A stretch of 64,000 nucleotides of DNA, taken from positions 2,048,514 to 2,112,513 of the forward strand of contig CP051246.1 in NCBI GenBank assembly GCA_017795085.1. Reading direction: 5' to 3'. The stretch is from Salegentibacter sp. (lineage in GTDB: Bacteria; Bacteroidota; Bacteroidia; Flavobacteriales; Flavobacteriaceae). The position numbers and the translations under genes are program-made. Below are positions 1 through 11,614 of the stretch, piece by piece. Positions within the stretch are counted from its first letter, which is position 1. Every line of letters starts with the position of its first letter. The notes under the pieces were generated by a model that had not been told where the DNA came from, ran no database searches, and saw only the letters and a program-made list of their open reading frames with translations.

Positions 1-1
1 A

Positions 2-490
2 GTTATTCAGGAAAAAATCGATTCACTGGGCTTAAATTATGAAGCTGTAAATGCCGGTAATAGTGGGGAGACTACTGCCAGTGGGAAAAATCGGCTTTCC
101 TGGGTTTTAAAACAGGACGTTGATATTTTTATTTTGGAATTAGGTGCTAACGATGGCTTACGTGGAATTCCCCTTGAAGAAACACGAAAAAACCTTCAGG
201 ATATTATTGATAAAGTTCGTAAGCATAAGCCTGATATTAAAATTGTATTGGCCGGAATGCAAATTCCACCGAATATGGGCGAGGATTATGCCTCGGGATT
301 TCGGAAGATTTTTCCCGAACTCGCCGAAAAAAATGAAGTAGAGCTTATTCCGTTTTTACTGGAAAACGTAGCGGGGGAAAAAGAGCTAAACCAAAGCGAT
401 GGTATTCATCCCACCGCTGAAGGGCAAGAAATACTAGCCCAAAATGTTTGGGAGGTATTGCAACATCTATTGGAAAATGAGAAAGTTTAG
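2..490 (+). CDS. GDSL/SGNH arylesterase, 5' truncated by window edge
   Basis: The frame is open from base 2, so the gene begins outside the window and only its last ~162 codons are present. The protein resembles TesA-like arylesterase/lysophospholipase of the SGNH hydrolase family. Block III is visible as LGAND (oxyanion-hole Asn) and block V as DGIHPT, which holds the catalytic Asp and His. Block I with the nucleophile Ser is missing because of the window edge. An internal TTG at 134 could be mistaken for a start, but family motifs continue upstream of it. Substrate cannot be told from sequence. Confidence 0.85.
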   Translation, partial: VIQEKIDSLGLNYEAVNAGNSGETTASGKNRLSWVLKQDVDIFILELGANDGLRGIPLEETRKNLQDIIDKVRKHKPDIKIVLAGMQIPPNMGEDYASGFRKIFPELAEKNEVELIPFLLENVAGEKELNQSDGIHPTAEGQEILAQNVWEVLQHLLENEKV

Positions 491-552
491 AGCTGGTTAT
501 TTTTAGTTTGAGTTATTCATTATTATAAAAAGTGTTTAAAAAGATTTTTTAA

Positions 553-632
553 TCGTCATTCTGAATTTATTTTAGAATATGAGATTTTCATAATCAAAAC
601 ATTTTAGAAGCTGAAACAAGTTCAGCTTGACG
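553..632. repeat. R1 intergenic palindromic repeat, copy a
   Basis: A left arm (CGTCATTCTGAATTTATTTT...) and a right arm (CTGAAACAAGTTCAGCTTGACG) form an imperfect inverted repeat bounded by CGTCA/TGACG. The same design recurs at 5157, 7726, 31359 and 43967. It lies between the esterase and katG, which converge. It may act as a terminator-like hairpin. No other feature is seen in 491-724. Confidence 0.6.
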
Positions 633-724
633 AAATTAATTCCTTCAGACAACTTCTTTAAAATCAAAAAAACCTCACAAGTTTCATAACCTGTAAGGTT
701 TAGTATTTTAAATTATTTTTATCG

Positions 725-3034
<2,310 letters not shown>

Positions 3035-3094
3035 ATTTAAATTTTATTTACATCATTTTATCTTATGATAACTATTTATAAAAATTATGGAAAC

Positions 3095-3658
3095 CTATAC
3101 TATTAAACGCGTACGAAACCCTCTGGACTTATAATAAGATTCGGCACCATTATGATAAGTGAATACCCGACCAAAACGAAAGTCTCCAAATAAAGCCCCG
3201 CCACGTTTTCTGACCTCTTCCGGAGTTTTTAACCAACTGGAGGTTTTGGTATCAAATTCTCCCAGCTGTTGAAGTTCAGCATAATCTTCTTCGGTAAGTA
3301 AATCTACCTGCATTATAACCGCCATGGCCAAAGCACTGGTTTTAGGTTTAAATTTTTTACGGCTTTCCAGGGCTTCCTGATCGTAACAAGCACTTCTGCG
3401 ACCTTCCGGGCTTTCAGCAACACAATCAAAAAAGATATATTGATCTTTTTCTTTGTTGTAATTCACCACATCAGGTTCACCTCCGGTTCTTTCCATTTCT
3501 GAAAGGGAATATAATTTATTAGAATCCGCTCTGAGTTTCTCTTCTATTTTACTCCATTCTAAGTCAGGATGTCGGTTTGGGTTTTCTTCAAACCGGGTTT
3601 TTAAAGTTTCAAGAAGGTTATTCGTTTCTTCTTCTGAAAGGCGTTGTGAGATTTTCAT
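3095..3658 (-). CDS. DUF4256 family protein
   Basis: A protein of 187 residues matching the DUF4256 pattern: LLETLKTRFEENPNRH near the N-terminus, then LEW, then the hallmark ERTGGEPDVV, then FFDCVAESPEGRRS with CYDQEALESRK, and the tail FGRVFTYHNGAESYY. The family is widespread in Bacteroidota and Firmicutes and has no assigned function known to me. I take the start at MKISQRL (3658); the open frame runs 13 codons further upstream, but that extension does not look like the family. It lies 111 bp upstream of katG on the same strand, so co-expression with katG is possible but unproven. Confidence 0.85.
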   Translation of the reverse strand: MKISQRLSEEETNNLLETLKTRFEENPNRHPDLEWSKIEEKLRADSNKLYSLSEMERTGGEPDVVNYNKEKDQYIFFDCVAESPEGRRSACYDQEALESRKKFKPKTSALAMAVIMQVDLLTEEDYAELQQLGEFDTKTSSWLKTPEEVRKRGGALFGDFRFGRVFTYHNGAESYYKSRGFRTRLIV

Positions 3659-3808
3659 AGTTCTCGAATTGATTTTAGTAAATCTAAAATTACACAAATC
3701 TCACCGCTTCATAAATATTTGGCATAGAAAAGCGGAACTTAAAAACAGCTCCGCTTTTCTAAAAATTTAAGAATACTCCTTAACCTGCTTAAAATCCTTA
3801 CAGCTGTT

Positions 3809-4060
3809 TTACAAAAAATACACGCGGGTTAAAGCGATTATTCCCATTACCAAAAAAATGATATTTAAAACCCAACTTGCGGGTGCCTTTTTTGAAAATC
3901 CGTAAAGTGCCATTAATAAACAACCGGCACTATACATTCCGAGGTATAAAACTGACTGACTGCCAATTATATCAAAACTATTCAGGCTAAAAGCTAAAAG
4001 TGCAAAAAATGCTCCTACCCAACCGGTTATTTCCCAAAAATTTCTTCTTATTTGCAACAT
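3809..4060 (-). CDS. Small three-helix membrane protein, CBU_0592-like
   Basis: An 83-residue protein with three predicted membrane segments (about residues 12-30, 36-54 and 62-80). The pattern GWVGAFFALLAFSLNS...YLGMYSAGCLL...APASWVLNIIFLVMGIIAL resembles the CBU_0592 family of small integral membrane proteins, whose role is unknown. It is transcribed divergently from the LysR regulator at 4168, with about 107 bp between the starts. LysR regulators often control the divergent neighbour, so this gene is a candidate target. Confidence 0.65.
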   Translation of the reverse strand: MLQIRRNFWEITGWVGAFFALLAFSLNSFDIIGSQSVLYLGMYSAGCLLMALYGFSKKAPASWVLNIIFLVMGIIALTRVYFL

Positions 4061-4167
4061 ATCCCGCGTTTTTTAATTGGTTGTTTTTTTTCTTTTAACA
4101 AAGGAACGACCGGAAGATTGATTTAAAAATGCTAATATTAGATTGACTATTGCAAAAACTGAATTAA

Positions 4168-5058
4168 ATGGAATTGCAACAAATCAAATATTTCCTGGCA
4201 CTATCTGAAGAATTACATTTCTGGAAAACTTCCCAGCGGATGTTCATCACCCAGTCAGCATTGAGCCGGCAAATCAAAGCCCTGGAAGATGAAATTGGCG
4301 TTCAGTTATTTGAACGCAGTAAACGTACCGTAAAACTCACTGAAGCCGGCTTGTTTTTAAAAAACCAGTGGCGGCCCATTTTAAATGAAATCAATAAAGT
4401 ACATACTCAGGCACGAAAAATTCACGAAGGTGCTTCGGGGTTAATCAGGATTGGTTACCCCGGTTCCATTGTATACAGTTTTATGCCCAGGTTGCTTACC
4501 GAAATTTCCCAAAACCTACCGGAATTAAAACTGGAACTGGTAGAACCTACAGATATAAGTTTTGAACAACTCCTTTTAAATTATCAAATGGATATGGCTT
4601 TTAGAAGGGATCCGGCTGAAAATCCCGCGCTGCAATCTACCTGCCTGTATTCTGAAGCTTTCTCCCTTGTGGTGCCGCAGAATCATCAAATTACCGAAGA
4701 AAATTTTAAAAGTTTATCTGATATTAAAGATGAAAAATTTATCCTTTCCAATTTAGGTCAGGCCACTTTTTATACATCCAGCCTAAGAAAAATGCTGGAA
4801 GATTATGCTTTTGAACCCAATGTATATATTGAAACCGATTTTGGCGGAATGGCACTGGGACTGGTATCGCAAGGACTTGGCGTAAGCATACTTCCCTTTT
4901 CTTATTCATACAGCGCTCTGCCTAATGTACGTTTTATTCCCCTGCCTTATGAAATGAACCTTTATGCCACCTGGAGAAAAAACGACGAAAGCCCTATGCT
5001 GAAAAATATTTTGCAGCTCACTTCAAAAACCGCTTCGGAATATTTTAAGGGGAATTAG
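4168..5058 (+). CDS. LysR-family transcriptional regulator
   Basis: A 296-residue LysR-type regulator. Residues 1-60 form the winged-helix DNA-binding domain (LQQIKYFLALSEELHF, then QSALSRQIKALEDEIGVQLFER, split here for length). Residues ~90-290 form the periplasmic-binding-protein-like effector domain, with the typical AFRRDP and LSNLG segments. The ligand is unknown. It is divergent from the small membrane protein at 3809. Downstream lie hairpin sequences that may end transcription. Confidence 0.93.
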   Translation: MELQQIKYFLALSEELHFWKTSQRMFITQSALSRQIKALEDEIGVQLFERSKRTVKLTEAGLFLKNQWRPILNEINKVHTQARKIHEGASGLIRIGYPGSIVYSFMPRLLTEISQNLPELKLELVEPTDISFEQLLLNYQMDMAFRRDPAENPALQSTCLYSEAFSLVVPQNHQITEENFKSLSDIKDEKFILSNLGQATFYTSSLRKMLEDYAFEPNVYIETDFGGMALGLVSQGLGVSILPFSYSYSALPNVRFIPLPYEMNLYATWRKNDESPMLKNILQLTSKTASEYFKGN

Positions 5059-5065
5059 GATGGTA

Positions 5066-5197
5066 ACTCGATTCAGGGTATCATCCCTTATAGAGTGGAA
5101 TGCTAAATCGAGTTCTAAAAGCGGACATACAAAAAAGATTACCTAAAAAGTTTTAATCATCATTCTGATTTATTTCAGAAATTGATTATCCGCTTTT
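5066..5197. repeat. Hairpin-rich stretch with R1 copy b
   Basis: The 399-bp gap 5059-5457 starts with an inverted pair (AACTCGATT at 5067; AATCGAGTT near 5106). It then holds an R1 remnant (ATCATTCTGATTTATTTCAG, about 5157-5180), enclosed by inverted repeats AAAAGCGGA (5117-5125) and TCCGCTTTT (5189-5197). The same AAAAGCGG frame encloses R1 near 43942. I see nothing coding in 5198-5457; this part presumably holds the promoter of the next gene. Confidence 0.5.
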
Positions 5198-5457
5198 TAA
5201 TATTTTATTGATGTATAGTAGAATTTTCATTCCCGGCCTTACCAGCGAGTTATATAAGTTTATATCCTATCTTAGTTACAATATTGAGAAGTAATTGATA
5301 CCATTGTGTTCCGTAAAAATATCTTAATTTTAAAACTTTCCATTCAATAACCTGTTTAGAGCTGTATCATAACAGATATAGCGAACATGTTTTCAGGTAA
5401 TAAGTAATTTAATAAATAAAATCAGCCTGAATGGACTTATTTTAAAAAGCAAAAAAT

Positions 5458-6414
5458 ATGATAAGCAATACAGAGTATTTTTCATATTTATATGAGATTG
5501 CAAGTTGTTTAAATAAAGAATATTCGCTGCATTCAGCTTTAAAAAAAGCTTTGGAAAAGACTGTACAGTTATTAGAACTTGAAACAGGATGGATATGGCT
5601 AATGCAAGGAGACAAAACCGTATACCTGGCCGCGTCTTATAACCTTCCGCCTGCTCTTCGGGAACATCCTGAACGGCTTTCAGGCCGGTGCTACTGCATA
5701 GAAAACTATTTATCTAACGGCATTGGAAAACCGCAAAACATTAGTGAAATTGTTTGTTCCCGTCTTAAAAATATAAAATCGGGAACGCTGGAACTTAAAT
5801 TTCATGCCACCGTACCAATTACTATAGGCAACGAAAAAACAGGACTTATCAATTTATTGAGCAAGGAATCGCAAGAGCTAAATCAAAATCAGCTTTGTAT
5901 TCTCCATACCATTAGTGAGCTAATTGCCATTGCCATACAACGCACCCGGGCGCAGGAGAGAAAAAGACCAACCGAGACAGGGAATGTATGGGATACGGTG
6001 AACAGGGCTGTTCAACCAAAGTTGCAATCAATCCTTTCTACCCTTGAGAAGGCAAAGCAAATGGTAGCACAGATGAACACTACCGGAATTCTGACCAATA
6101 TAGAAACATCTTTAACTGCGGGGGAGCAATTACTTAATCAACTTTCACTTATTCAGGAAGAGACTAATAATCAGCAATCAAACAGAGAATCCCCCAATGT
6201 ATTCCATTATCCAACTACCCCGTTAACCGAAAGAGAGTTAGAATTAATGCCTTTGGTGAAAAAAGGATATACCAATAAGCAGATTGCGGAAGCACTTTTT
6301 ATTTCAGAACGAACAGTTAAATTTCATATTACATCTATATTATCGAAACTCTCTGCCCAAACCCGCACAGAGGCTGTCGATATTGCACTAAAACGTGGTT
6401 TTGTGAGTTTGTAG
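5458..6414 (+). CDS. GAF-domain LuxR-type transcriptional regulator
   Basis: A 318-residue protein. Residues ~15-160 look like a GAF sensor domain. These include cysteines in GRCYCIENYL and VCSRLKN, which could matter for ligand or redox sensing. The linker (~170-235) is helical. Residues ~250-315 are a LuxR/GerE helix-turn-helix (TPLTERELELMPLVKKGYTN, then KQIAEALFISERTVKFHITS, then LSKL). No receiver or kinase domain is present. It precedes the flavin reductase by ~118 bp on the same strand, a possible target. Confidence 0.85.
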   Translation: MISNTEYFSYLYEIASCLNKEYSLHSALKKALEKTVQLLELETGWIWLMQGDKTVYLAASYNLPPALREHPERLSGRCYCIENYLSNGIGKPQNISEIVCSRLKNIKSGTLELKFHATVPITIGNEKTGLINLLSKESQELNQNQLCILHTISELIAIAIQRTRAQERKRPTETGNVWDTVNRAVQPKLQSILSTLEKAKQMVAQMNTTGILTNIETSLTAGEQLLNQLSLIQEETNNQQSNRESPNVFHYPTTPLTERELELMPLVKKGYTNKQIAEALFISERTVKFHITSILSKLSAQTRTEAVDIALKRGFVSL

Positions 6415-6532
6415 AAAAGTAAACATAATTTTCTGTACTATGGTACAGGGGTACTTCTGGCCTTTTGATTGTTTTCCGGGGAGATGAACCACTCCATATT
6501 TGTGGTATATAAATTTTAAAAACAGGAAAACA

Positions 6533-7087
6533 ATGAAAATTACAATTTTAGCAGGAAGTGTACGAAAAGAAAGACAATCTTACAGTCTCGCCCATTACCT
6601 TCAGGTACAGCTTGTAAAAAGAGGAATTCAGGTTGAATTGATTGACCTTGCAAAAACACCTTTACCGATATTTGGACAGGAGGGAAACAATGAGTCAAAT
6701 GTAAAACTTGTTGGAGAACAGCTTCAACAAGGCGATGCAATTATACTGGTAACCCCGGAATATCAGGGAAGCTTCTCAGGAGTTTTAAAAAATGCACTGG
6801 ATTATTACTGGGAAGAATTCAATAAAAAACCAATAGGAGTAGCTACTGCTTCTGCAGGAAAAATGGCAGGAATTAATGCCTCTACTCAATTACAGCATGT
6901 GGTTTTAAGTTTAGGTGGGTACGCGCTACCTAAAAAGCTTCTTATTCCGGAAGTACACAAAGCTTTTAATAGTAGTTCTCTACCTTTAAAAGACACTATT
7001 AGTGAAGCAGTTGAAAAATATTTAAATGAATTTTTATGGTTTTCAGAGGCAGTAACAGCCAAAAAAAATGAAATGAATATCGTTTGA
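6533..7087 (+). CDS. NAD(P)H-dependent FMN reductase
   Basis: A 184-residue flavodoxin-fold protein of the SsuE/ChrR/azoreductase class. The N-terminal MKITILAGSVRKERQSYSLA binds the FMN phosphate. VTPEYQGSFSGVLKNALDYY is the conserved segment near the flavin, followed by KPIGVATASAGKMAG. I start at the ATG at 6533, because the open frame upstream begins with TTG and adds a non-family leader. It probably reduces flavin or quinone-like substrates in the cytoplasm. The next gene follows after 25 bp and is likely co-transcribed. Confidence 0.88.
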   Translation: MKITILAGSVRKERQSYSLAHYLQVQLVKRGIQVELIDLAKTPLPIFGQEGNNESNVKLVGEQLQQGDAIILVTPEYQGSFSGVLKNALDYYWEEFNKKPIGVATASAGKMAGINASTQLQHVVLSLGGYALPKKLLIPEVHKAFNSSSLPLKDTISEAVEKYLNEFLWFSEAVTAKKNEMNIV

Positions 7088-7112
7088 GGGTTTCGGGTAA
7101 ATTAAAATTATT

Positions 7113-7574
7113 ATGAAAGATTATATAAAGAAAAAAGATCCTATAGGCAGCTGGGTAAAAAGAGCTGATTATGTTTTCTCAAACATTGTGAGAAAACCAC
7201 AGGACGGAGGTACTTTTAAAAGAATTGATTGGCAGCTGTTGAATTTTCTCTATGAGAAAAATCGCGTAACGATACCTGAAATAATAAACTTTTTAAGTTT
7301 TTTTGAGCAGGAGCAGGAGATCCGTAAGCTGATAAAGCGCTTTCTGAAAAAAGGCATTATTACAATTGATAAGCCTGTGGTAACAATTACCCCTAAAGGA
7401 ATATATGTGTTTAAAGAAGTTTCAGAAATACAAGAGGAAATTAAACAAAAAGCATTACAAGGAATAGACAAAAAGGCATATGCTACCACTATTGAGACAA
7501 TTCAAAAGATAACCAATAACCTACGGGAGTATTTGCCGGATAAAATACTTTCACTAAATACTAATAATTTTTAA
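7113..7574 (+). CDS. Hypothetical protein, possible winged-helix
   Basis: A 153-residue protein that I do not recognise. The middle (residues ~35-100) reads like a winged helix: IDWQLLNFLYEKNRVTIPEI, a helix, then a turn (KKGIITIDKPVVTITPKG) with two strands. The C-terminus is helical. There is no signal peptide or membrane segment. It sits 25 bp after the flavin reductase and is followed by an R1 repeat with a perfect hairpin. A MarR-like or phage-type DNA-binding role is possible but not shown. Confidence 0.6.
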   Translation: MKDYIKKKDPIGSWVKRADYVFSNIVRKPQDGGTFKRIDWQLLNFLYEKNRVTIPEIINFLSFFEQEQEIRKLIKRFLKKGIITIDKPVVTITPKGIYVFKEVSEIQEEIKQKALQGIDKKAYATTIETIQKITNNLREYLPDKILSLNTNNF

Positions 7575-7725
7575 GGTTTATTCTTATCAATGAGGTTTTT
7601 TTAGAAAGAAGTTATTTATTCACCGAAAAGGGTGATATTAAAGAATATGATTTAAAACAGAGAATTATAAAGGCTCTAAGTAAGTAGATTTTAGAAAATT
7701 ATATAGAGGGCTAAAAGTTAATTTT

Positions 7726-7812
7726 CGTCAACCTGAACTTGATTCAACTTATAGTATATTCCAATTATCAAAAAAGCATAGATCCTGAAATAAATTCAGG
7801 ATCTATGCTTTT
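7726..7812. repeat. R1 repeat copy c ending in perfect hairpin
   Basis: The left edge CGTCAACCTGAACTTGATTC matches other R1 copies. The right half (7772-7812) is a perfect 18-bp inverted repeat, AAAAGCATAGATCCTGAA, then a 5-base loop, then its complement. It lies between converging genes (7574 and 7845) and can serve as a bidirectional terminator. Confidence 0.65.
7772..7812. terminator. Bidirectional hairpin terminator
   Basis: An 18-bp perfect stem with loop ATAAA. A-run and T-run at its two ends give a U-tract in either direction. It separates the convergent hypothetical gene and the TonB receptor. Confidence 0.7.
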
Positions 7813-7844
7813 CATTACTTTAAAAAACAGCCTCTTTAAATTTT

Positions 7845-10013
7845 TCAAAAAAACAATTTCACACCGCCGTTTACTACAAAACCATCTACCGGGGCGTAAA
7901 TATCCCTGAATTTCGGATTGGAAACCGGGCCGGTAAAAATTGAATCAAAACGGGTTTGACGGGTATCTGTAAAATTTTCAAAATTGAGGAAAATCGAGAA
8001 ATCTTCCCATAATTTTTCCATCATTAGTCCAAAAATCCAATATTCCTGCCCTCTGGCACCATCACTTAATTGCTGCGGACTAAAGTAATAGCCTTCCAAC
8101 CCTATTTTTAAGCTTTCTTCCAGTTCATACATCAAAACATTGTTTAAACGGTGGCGGGAAACCAGCGGCATTTCGAAGGTATTTCCGTTTTCAGTCCGGT
8201 CAACATCTGCAAACGTATAACCGGTAAACAGTTTAAAATCTTTATAACCAAACTTTAAATTTGCTTCTATTCCTTTACTTTCTACAAAACCATTGGGTTG
8301 TAAATATTCAAAATTTCCGGCTTCCGTATTTTGAAGAATAATAGGTTTATCAATTTTTGTATAAAAGAAAAGTGTATTACTGGTAAATTCGATGGTTTCA
8401 AAAAGTTCCGTGCGATAATTGATATCAAAATTTCCGCCTATAGAGTTTTCGGCTTCCGTATTTTCCACATCAATGGGCAACACATTTCTAAACTGAATAC
8501 GCTCCGCGTCTTCAGTAAAAACCGAAGGAGTTTTATACCCTAATCCACCGCCAATTCGGGTGGTTAAAGCATCGCTTATGGTAAACATCGCAGAAATTCG
8601 CGGCAAAACAAACCAGCCATATTCATTCTGATAATCGGTTCTAAGTCCGCTTTCCAACTGAAACCAATCGTTGGCTCGCCAATTATTCTGAATAAAAGCT
8701 CCGTAAGTATAATGCCCATAATCGACTACAGGTGCATCAAAAAGTTCATCCTGATCAAAGCGATCTATCCACAAATTGAGGCCGCCAATCCATTCCATAT
8801 CTTCGGTGCCCAAAACAATGGAAGCTTCATTATAAGATGCAAATTGCTTACCTGCAAAAGTATAATCGCCGGTTTCAATTTCACGATCAAAAAAGCTAAA
8901 ACTGTTTTTCAGGTTAAACCGGTTTCCATCGTTCCAGGAATGTTCGAGGCCAGATTGCAGAGTGGTTCTCGCCGTATTATTTCTTTCAAAATAAGGATCC
9001 TCAACATCATCTCCTTCTAAATAATTCATATTCCCACCAGTTCGTTCTTCAACCGTGGTATTCACTCCAACATCCAGCTTTGTATTTTCGGTAAAATCAT
9101 AAAAAACACGTGGATTTATAGTATATCGGTTAAATTCAGGAATTGCGGTAAGGCCAATATCGGCCGGATCGTACGGTGAACCAAGGTTATACGATGCAAA
9201 AACGGTGGTTCCCAATTTCCCGTAAGTATCGGAATAAAATCCACTAACATCCACACCTAAAGCCGAAGTCGCATTCAGCATAAAATTAAGTTCTCGCTCC
9301 TCTCCCGGAGTTTTGGAAATAAGGTTCACCAAACCGGCAATGGCACCGCCGCCGTAAAGCGTAGAGGAGGAACCTTTGATAACCTCAACCTGCTGCAGGT
9401 CTAAAGGAACGATTTGCAATAAACTAAGTCCGCCGGAAAAACCGGAATACAAAGGATAACCGTCTTTTAATAATTGCGTGTATTTTCCATCCAGCCCCTG
9501 AATTCGAATACTGGAATTACCAGAAATTGCCGAAGTCTGCTGGGTTTGAATCCCCGTTGTTTCATTGAGCAGCATCCTAATATCGCCGGGTTTCATATTA
9601 CCTTTTTCAGTAAGTTCCTCTCCTGAAATTACTTCAACTCGGGTTGGGAGATCGGCTATACTTCGTCGGGAACGTGTTGATTTTATAATAACTTCTTCCA
9701 TTTCCTCTCCGCCGGATTCGAGAAAAATTTCAAGAGTCTCATTTGTTGACCTTGGAAAATCAATTGAAATTTCTTCAGCAGCAAAACCTACAAAGCTAAA
9801 AATGATGGTTTGCCTGCCATCGGGAATTTCAAATAAACTTAATTTCCCATCTATATCTGCAGTGGCACCAATATCGGTTCCTTTTACCACAGCATTGGCC
9901 CCGAGTAATGGCATATTATCTTCAGAATTCATAATTACGGCTTCCACAGAATTTTGCGCCATGGAATTTATCGCGATCAAAAAGATCGCAATCTTTAAAA
10001 TATTTTTAATCAT
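7845..10013 (-). CDS. TonB-dependent outer-membrane receptor
   Basis: A 722-residue receptor. The signal peptide is MIKNILKIAIFLIAINSMAQ. It is followed by a carboxypeptidase-regulatory-like domain (~residues 22-110), a plug domain (~115-240, with IQGLDGKYTQLLKDGYPLYS and the LYGGGAIAG segment), and a beta-barrel ending in a terminal aromatic (KLFF). It is not a SusC type. The substrate is unclear, but the upstream cysteine-rich DUF6660-like gene is a companion I associate with metal-related receptors. They are 34 bp apart and probably form an operon. Confidence 0.9.
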   Translation of the reverse strand: MIKNILKIAIFLIAINSMAQNSVEAVIMNSEDNMPLLGANAVVKGTDIGATADIDGKLSLFEIPDGRQTIIFSFVGFAAEEISIDFPRSTNETLEIFLESGGEEMEEVIIKSTRSRRSIADLPTRVEVISGEELTEKGNMKPGDIRMLLNETTGIQTQQTSAISGNSSIRIQGLDGKYTQLLKDGYPLYSGFSGGLSLLQIVPLDLQQVEVIKGSSSTLYGGGAIAGLVNLISKTPGEERELNFMLNATSALGVDVSGFYSDTYGKLGTTVFASYNLGSPYDPADIGLTAIPEFNRYTINPRVFYDFTENTKLDVGVNTTVEERTGGNMNYLEGDDVEDPYFERNNTARTTLQSGLEHSWNDGNRFNLKNSFSFFDREIETGDYTFAGKQFASYNEASIVLGTEDMEWIGGLNLWIDRFDQDELFDAPVVDYGHYTYGAFIQNNWRANDWFQLESGLRTDYQNEYGWFVLPRISAMFTISDALTTRIGGGLGYKTPSVFTEDAERIQFRNVLPIDVENTEAENSIGGNFDINYRTELFETIEFTSNTLFFYTKIDKPIILQNTEAGNFEYLQPNGFVESKGIEANLKFGYKDFKLFTGYTFADVDRTENGNTFEMPLVSRHRLNNVLMYELEESLKIGLEGYYFSPQQLSDGARGQEYWIFGLMMEKLWEDFSIFLNFENFTDTRQTRFDSIFTGPVSNPKFRDIYAPVDGFVVNGGVKLFF

Positions 10014-10047
10014 GTTTTAGGATTAGATTATTATTTGCTCTCGATGT

Positions 10048-10374
10048 TTAAGAAATAATAACCTGTTTAGGCGGTTGCCATTGCCGATCGGTATAATCGG
10101 TTTCAACACTATTAAAATAGGTGCCAAAACTAAGTTTAGGTGTTTTTTTAACTGGTAAGAGGTATAAAGCATGAAACACTTGAGGGCCAGGTACAAAACC
10201 ATTACAGCTACCACAAGCAATAAACGGTGAGCAAACTCCACTTTCTTCTTGCTGTTCCTGTTCACTTTTAGCTGTAGTAGCTATGGAATCATTTTCACAA
10301 TTATCAAAAATACAACATGGATATGTAGCAATAAGCAAACAAAAAATAGCTAAAATAACCGCTGAAAATTTCAT
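10048..10374 (-). CDS. Small exported cysteine-rich protein, DUF6660-like
   Basis: A 108-residue protein with an N-terminal signal (MKFSAVILAIFCLLIATYP). Cysteine-rich segments follow: CCIFDNCEND near the N-terminus and CSPFIACGSCNGF in the middle. This layout, a short exported protein with a CSPF-x-CxxC motif directly upstream of a TonB receptor, matches the DUF6660 proteins of flavobacteria. The cysteines suggest metal binding, which is inference. An overlapping frame at 10023-10265 is a shadow. Confidence 0.6.
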   Translation of the reverse strand: MKFSAVILAIFCLLIATYPCCIFDNCENDSIATTAKSEQEQQEESGVCSPFIACGSCNGFVPGPQVFHALYLLPVKKTPKLSFGTYFNSVETDYTDRQWQPPKQVIIS

Positions 10375-10677
10375 ATTTCAAAAATAGAAAATTCGTGGGA
10401 AGTAAAAAGTTATCCATTCAAAATTCAACAACGTGACAGGCGCACAAGCTATAGGTCTGAAAATACTGATCTAGATTGAGAAAAACCTTTAAGTATGAAA
10501 CCCACGACAATTTCGAAATTCAAAAAATTTCAGGGCTATAGCTATCTTTTAAATAACATAGAAAACTTCACCGATATATGCTTAGGCCGAGTGAGTATTA
10601 AATACATTAATAATCAGCGTCTGATTTCACTAAAATATACGAATATAAATTATTACTGATTACTTATCACAAAAAAC
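10375..10677. other. Intergenic region without recognised feature
   Basis: About 300 bp upstream of the DUF6660-like gene. It should hold that gene's promoter, but I do not see a clear TTG/TAnnTTTG pair. No palindrome of the Zur type is present, so this TonB operon is not obviously part of the metal regulon further on. Confidence 0.4.
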
Positions 10678-10908
10678 TTATTTCATAACTAAACTATTCT
10701 TATAGGTTTTAACTACAAAATTACTAAATAAAACACGTGCCCCATGTCTTTGCCTTAACGGGCTACTTATAAAAAAATGTTTAGCTTTTTCATTCCTAAA
10801 GAGATCGGTATCAACTATTTTGGTCTTATCTAAATACCCTTTTACCCTATTGGTATGCACTTCAATGGATACATGCATTACCTGGTTGGCGTAAGTTTCC
10901 AAATCAAA
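10678..10908 (-). pseudogene. Remnant of an exported-protein gene (OmpA-family-like fragment)
   Basis: An open frame without a convincing start reads VMHVSIEVHTNRVKGYLDKT, then KIVDTDLFRNEKAKHFFISS, then ARVLFSNFVV. This resembles the ligand/LamG-like segment found before the C-terminus of some Bacteroidota OmpA-family proteins. The fragment is cut at its upstream end, where the plus-strand T9SS remnant begins. The family is uncertain; calling it a remnant is more secure. Confidence 0.4.
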
Positions 10909-11550
10909 AATAACCCTGAACCCGGTGCCACCTATACGTGGTATGAGGAAGAAACAGGGGGATGCTGTTGCTACAGGTCCTGTTTTTGAGCCCGACAGTC
11001 TGGAGGTTGGAACCCACCGGTTTTTTGTTTCTCAAATGCGTAATTGCCCTTGGCGGTAAAAACTCAAAAACAAGGATCACTTAGCATAAGCATCGAAGCC
11101 CTGAAAAATATTCCCGAGGAAATCAAAATCTTTTTACAGGACAAACAAAATAATACTTTTTATAATTTACGGGAAAAAGATTTTACTTCAGATATAGCCC
11201 CGGGAAATTGTTTAGACCGGTTTGCAATAGTATTCAACGACAATTCAGCTCCCGAAGACCCCACTGAACCCGAAGAGCCTACTGAACCGGAAACTGAAAA
11301 AGAAGAAAAGCTTTCTATAAATTATATATCTTCTTTAAGGCAACTTGTAATCATCAACCCTAATCAAATTAAAATTCATAGTATTATACTTTTTGATATT
11401 AACGGAAAGAAACTGGAGACAATTTACGCCCCGGGAAACCAAAAAGAAAAATGGCTAAAAATAGGAAAGTATCAAACCGGCGTTTATATTGCCAGGATGC
11501 TCTCGGAAACAGGCAGTCTTAGTAAAGTATTTATTGTAAAAGCCCCCTAA
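10909..11550 (+). pseudogene. Remnant of large T9SS-secreted protein: Ig-like piece plus C-terminal sorting domain
   Basis: From 10909 the sequence encodes a typical Ig-like repeat end: NNPEPGATYTWYEEETGG, a one-base frameshift near 10958, DAVATGPVFEPDSLEVGTHR, then FFVSQ and a stop at 11057. An overlapping frame that starts at a TTG right after a stop (11044) gives the usual pre-CTD domain (GSLSISIEALKNIPEEIKIF ... LDRFAIVF). A PEDPTEPEEPTEPE linker and a complete type A sorting domain follow (HSIILFDINGKKL ... YQTGVYIARML ... KVFIVKAP). The N-terminus, signal peptide and catalytic part are gone, so no product is expected. Confidence 0.75.
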
Positions 11551-11614
11551 CCCCCAAAGTGGGACTCATCTGTGAAAACATTGCAGGACATTTATTCAGA
11601 TTTTTTCTCTCCTA
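11534..11614 (+). repeat. Direct repeat, copy 1 (T9SS gene tail and downstream)
   Basis: The block from the last sorting-domain codons through GTGGGACTCATCTGTGAAAA to TTTTTTCTC recurs in the same orientation at 21629-21718 with few changes. The two copies flank ~10 kb holding the alkaline phosphatase and the metal locus. The rest of 11615-11911 shows no gene; it should carry the phosphatase promoter. Confidence 0.7.
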
